Shown here piece by piece: positions 61,684-64,000 of a DNA stretch of 64,000 nt (position 1 is the stretch's first letter; every line of letters starts with the position of its first letter). A program made the position numbers and the translations under genes. Source of the DNA: Jatrophihabitans_A sp035248685 (GTDB taxonomy: Bacteria; Actinomycetota; Actinomycetes; Mycobacteriales; Jatrophihabitantaceae); the NCBI GenBank assembly GCA_035248685.1, contig DATFHF010000027.1, positions 186,001 to 250,000 of the forward strand, written 5' to 3'. The notes beneath the pieces are model-generated. The model saw only the letters and a program-made list of their open reading frames with translations. It did no database searches and was not told where the DNA came from.

Positions 61684-63051
61684 CTATCCCTTCGTGGAAA
61701 TAAAGACATTCTTGGTTTCGGTGAAGGCGAGCGGGGCATCCGGGCCGAGCTCGCGGCCGAGGCCGGAGGACTTGAAGCCGCCGAACGGCGTCCAGTACCG
61801 CACCGAGGAGTGCGAATTCACCGACAGGTTGCCCGACTCGATGGCTCGACTCACCCGCAGCGCCCGGCCGACATCGCGGGTCCAGATCGAGCCGGACAGT
61901 CCGAACTGGCTGTCGTTGGCGATCCGGATCGCGTCCGCCTCGTCCTCGAACGGCATCACCGCGACCACCGGTCCGAAGATCTCCTCGTGCAGCACTCGGT
62001 CATCGGGCCGGGCCGGTGTCAAGACGGTCGGCGGGAACCAGAACCCGGCGCCGGCCGGCGCCTGGCCCCGGAAGGCCACCTGGCTCTCGTCGCTGACGTA
62101 GCCGGCCACCCGGGCTCGCTGGTCCGCGCTGATCAGCGGCCCCATCTGAGACGCCTCACTGGCCGGATCGCCCACCACGACGGCCTGGACGGCAGCCTCG
62201 AATAGCCCCATGAACCGGTCGTACACGCTGCGCTGGACGAGGATCCGGGAGCGGGCACAGCAGTCCTGGCCGGCATTGTCGAAGGTGGCCATCGGCGCGG
62301 TGGCCGCGGCTTGCTCCAGGTCCGAATCGGCAAAGATCACGTTGGCGCTCTTGCCGCCCAATTCCAGGGTGACCGGCTTGATCCGCGCCGCGCAGCCGGC
62401 CATGATCTGCCGGCCCACCTCGGTGGAGCCGGTGAAGACGATCTTGGCGACGTCCGGGTGTTCGACCAGTCGCCGGCCGACCACGCTGCCCGGGCCGGGC
62501 AGCACCTGTAACACGTCCGGCGGCAGCCCTGCCTCGACCGCCAACTCGGCCAGCCGCAGCGCGGTCAGCGGGGTGAGCTCGGCCGGCTTCAGCAGCACGG
62601 TGTTGCCGGCCGCCAGCGCCGGGGCGAATCCCCAACCGGCGATCGGCATCGGGAAGTTCCACGGCACGATCACCCCTACTACACCGAGCGGTTCGTGAAA
62701 GGTCAGGTCGATGCCGTCGGCCACCGGGATCTGCTGGCCGATCAACCGTTCCGGGGCGGCCGAGTAGTACGCGATGACATCCCGGACGTTGCCTGCCTCC
62801 CACCTGGCGTTGCCGATGGTGTGGCCGGCATTGGTCACCTCCAGCCGGGCCAGCTGCTCGGAGTCGGCGTCCACCGCTTCGGCGAACCGGCGCAGTAACC
62901 GTGCCCGATCGCCCGGCGCTAGCGCCCGCCAGCCCTGAAATGCCTTGACAGATCGGGCGATTGCTTCGTCCACCGCGCCGACCTCCAAACCGGCCACGGA
63001 ACCGATTACCGCTTCGGTGGCCGGGTTGACTATCTCGTGCGTCATGCTCAT
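61684..63051 (-). CDS. NAD(P)-dependent aldehyde dehydrogenase
   Basis: A 455-residue ALDH. Catalytic Cys in DNAGQDCCARSRI, catalytic Glu in VTLELGGKSANVI, and VPWNFPMPIAGWGFAPALAAGN. It is close to aminobutyraldehyde or betaine-aldehyde-type enzymes by style. Encoded just after a glutamine synthetase homologue, as in polyamine/ethanolamine degradation operons. Start ATG at 63051 or 63045, close to repeat copy D. Confidence 0.93.
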   Translation of the reverse strand: MSMTHEIVNPATEAVIGSVAGLEVGAVDEAIARSVKAFQGWRALAPGDRARLLRRFAEAVDADSEQLARLEVTNAGHTIGNARWEAGNVRDVIAYYSAAPERLIGQQIPVADGIDLTFHEPLGVVGVIVPWNFPMPIAGWGFAPALAAGNTVLLKPAELTPLTALRLAELAVEAGLPPDVLQVLPGPGSVVGRRLVEHPDVAKIVFTGSTEVGRQIMAGCAARIKPVTLELGGKSANVIFADSDLEQAAATAPMATFDNAGQDCCARSRILVQRSVYDRFMGLFEAAVQAVVVGDPASEASQMGPLISADQRARVAGYVSDESQVAFRGQAPAGAGFWFPPTVLTPARPDDRVLHEEIFGPVVAVMPFEDEADAIRIANDSQFGLSGSIWTRDVGRALRVSRAIESGNLSVNSHSSVRYWTPFGGFKSSGLGRELGPDAPLAFTETKNVFISTKG

Positions 63052-63059
63052 CCGTAAAC

Positions 63060-63135
63060 CTGCTCTTCGCGCGAGCGCTCATCGCTGCCATGAGCTCCGC
63101 TCCTCGCTCGTTCCTCGTTGCGATGCTCGCTCATT
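63060..63135 (-). repeat. Gene-boundary repeat, copy D
   Basis: The longest copy with B. The minus strand begins ATGAGCGAGCATCGCAACGA right after the glutamine synthetase gene stop and ends GAGCGCTCGCGCGAAGAGCA before the aldehyde dehydrogenase start. It links two genes of an operon. Confidence 0.75.
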
Positions 63136-63139
63136 ACGG

Positions 63140-64000
63140 TCACATCCGTTCGAATCCGCGGATCAGCTCCCAGTCGGTGACCGCCGCGTCGAAGGCGGTC
63201 AGCTCGACCTGTGCGGTGTTGAGGTAGTGCTCCACCACCTCGTCACCGAAGGCCTGCCGGGCGATCGTGCTGCAGCCGAGCAGCTGCGCGGACTCCCGCA
63301 GCGTGCCGGGCACCCGAGGCGCCTGGCCGGTATAGGCATTGCCGGCCAGCGCCGGCTCCAGTGGCAGCTCGTTGTCCACGCCGTGCAAGCCGGCCGCGAT
63401 CATCGCCGCCACCGCCAGGTAGGGGTTGACGTCGCCACCGGGCAGCCGGTTCTCCAACCTGAGGCTGTGGCCGCCGCCGACGACTCGCACCGCGCAGGTC
63501 CGGTTGTCCCAACCCCAGGCCACCGCGGTCGGCGCGAAGGAGCCGGCTTGGTAGCGCTTATAGGAGTTGATGTTCGGTGCGAAGAAGTAGCTCAGCTCGC
63601 GCAGGCCGGCCAGTTGGCCGGCCAGGAAATGTTCGAACTCCCGTGACACGCCACCGGGTCGGTCACCGGCGAAGACCGCGCCGCCGGTGAGATCCCGCAA
63701 TGACAGGTGCACGTGGCAGGAGTTGCCCTCGCGCTCGTTTACCTTGGCCATAAAGGTCAACGCGCAACCGTGCTGGGCGGCGATCTCCTTGGCGCCGTTC
63801 TTGTACACCGCGTGGTTGTCGCAGGTCCGCAGCGCCTCGGCGTACTTGAAGGCGATCTCGTGCTGCCCCAGGTTGCACTCGCCTTTGGCCGACTCGACGT
63901 GCAGGCCGGCATCGCGCATGCCGAGCCGGATCGCGCGCAACAGTGGCTCCACCCGGCTGGTACCCAGGATCGAGTAGTCGACGTTGTACTGGTTGGCCGG
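63140..64000 (-). CDS. Glutamine synthetase family protein, partial (gamma-glutamyl-amine ligase-like)
   Basis: The C-terminal 286 residues of a glutamine-synthetase-fold enzyme; the gene runs past the right edge of the window, and an in-frame reading continues to base 64000. Landmarks: GNSCHVHLSLRD (metal-binding His), FAPNINSYKRYQAGSFAPTA, RVVGGGHSLRLENRLPGGD (Arg and Glu) and NPYLAVAAMIAAGLHG. The operon with ALDH and SDR suggests gamma-glutamyl-polyamine or -ethanolamine synthesis for amine catabolism rather than ammonia assimilation. Confidence 0.9.
   Translation of the reverse strand, partial: PANQYNVDYSILGTSRVEPLLRAIRLGMRDAGLHVESAKGECNLGQHEIAFKYAEALRTCDNHAVYKNGAKEIAAQHGCALTFMAKVNEREGNSCHVHLSLRDLTGGAVFAGDRPGGVSREFEHFLAGQLAGLRELSYFFAPNINSYKRYQAGSFAPTAVAWGWDNRTCAVRVVGGGHSLRLENRLPGGDVNPYLAVAAMIAAGLHGVDNELPLEPALAGNAYTGQAPRVPGTLRESAQLLGCSTIARQAFGDEVVEHYLNTAQVELTAFDAAVTDWELIRGFERM

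Overview
This is a high-GC chromosomal window from an actinobacterium. The evidence is actinobacterial gene content (paired helicase-associated protein and XPB helicase, a mycothiol-dependent-type DinB-fold protein, DUF3263, LytR_C, DUF2505, an ESX-like small protein), many GTG starts, ATGA/GTGA stop-start overlaps, and a groEL controlled by CIRCE elements. The genus cannot be fixed from the sequence alone.

The centrepiece (about 9.5-29.4 kb) is a compact enediyne-type polyketide gene cluster. A rightward operon carries UnbV (secreted FG-GAP/ASPIC protein), UnbU (membrane protein), a 1954-residue iterative PKS (KS-AT-ACP-KR-DH-PPTase) and a hot-dog thioesterase. The first three are joined by ATGA overlaps, the thioesterase follows at 2 bp, and a strong hairpin closes the operon. 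Upstream are a DUF5987 protein, a GMC oxidoreductase and an AhpD/carboxymuconolactone decarboxylase-like protein. Downstream, beyond a roughly 1 kb gene-free region, is an AraC-type regulator. A leftward operon then encodes an acyl-CoA-dehydrogenase-like flavin hydroxylase, two different DUF1702 (UnbL-type) proteins and a cytochrome P450. No apoprotein, transporter, sugar genes or flavin reductase lie in the cluster, so its product and self-protection are unknown. An SgcJ/EcaC-type NTF2-fold protein lies about 17 kb away.

Left flank (0-9.3 kb): a cold-shock protein, a MOSC protein, the helicase pair (the first apparently starting at CTG), a self-contained Fic AMP-transferase with two imperfect palindromes upstream, a MerR regulator divergent from a DUF4188 protein, and a TIGR03084 protein.

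Right flank (29.5-64 kb): mostly housekeeping. It holds thyA, groEL, a prolyl oligopeptidase, a second cold-shock gene, threonine synthase, a WXG100-like/lipase-like pair, an acyl-CoA ligase, a 1146-residue secreted repeat protein, a lipoprotein, transporters, a D-aminopeptidase, a Nudix hydrolase, a JmjC/ROXA-type oxygenase, a DGGA-repeat protein, a FUSC membrane protein, glycerate kinase, a proline-iminopeptidase-like protein and cinA. An amine-catabolism-like operon (glutamine synthetase homologue, aldehyde dehydrogenase, SDR) runs off the right edge.

Two dispersed repeat families are visible. One is a roughly 40-75 bp gene-boundary repeat with four copies; the other is a roughly 51-53 bp palindromic repeat with two copies. 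No tRNA, rRNA, CRISPR array, IS element or prophage was recognised.
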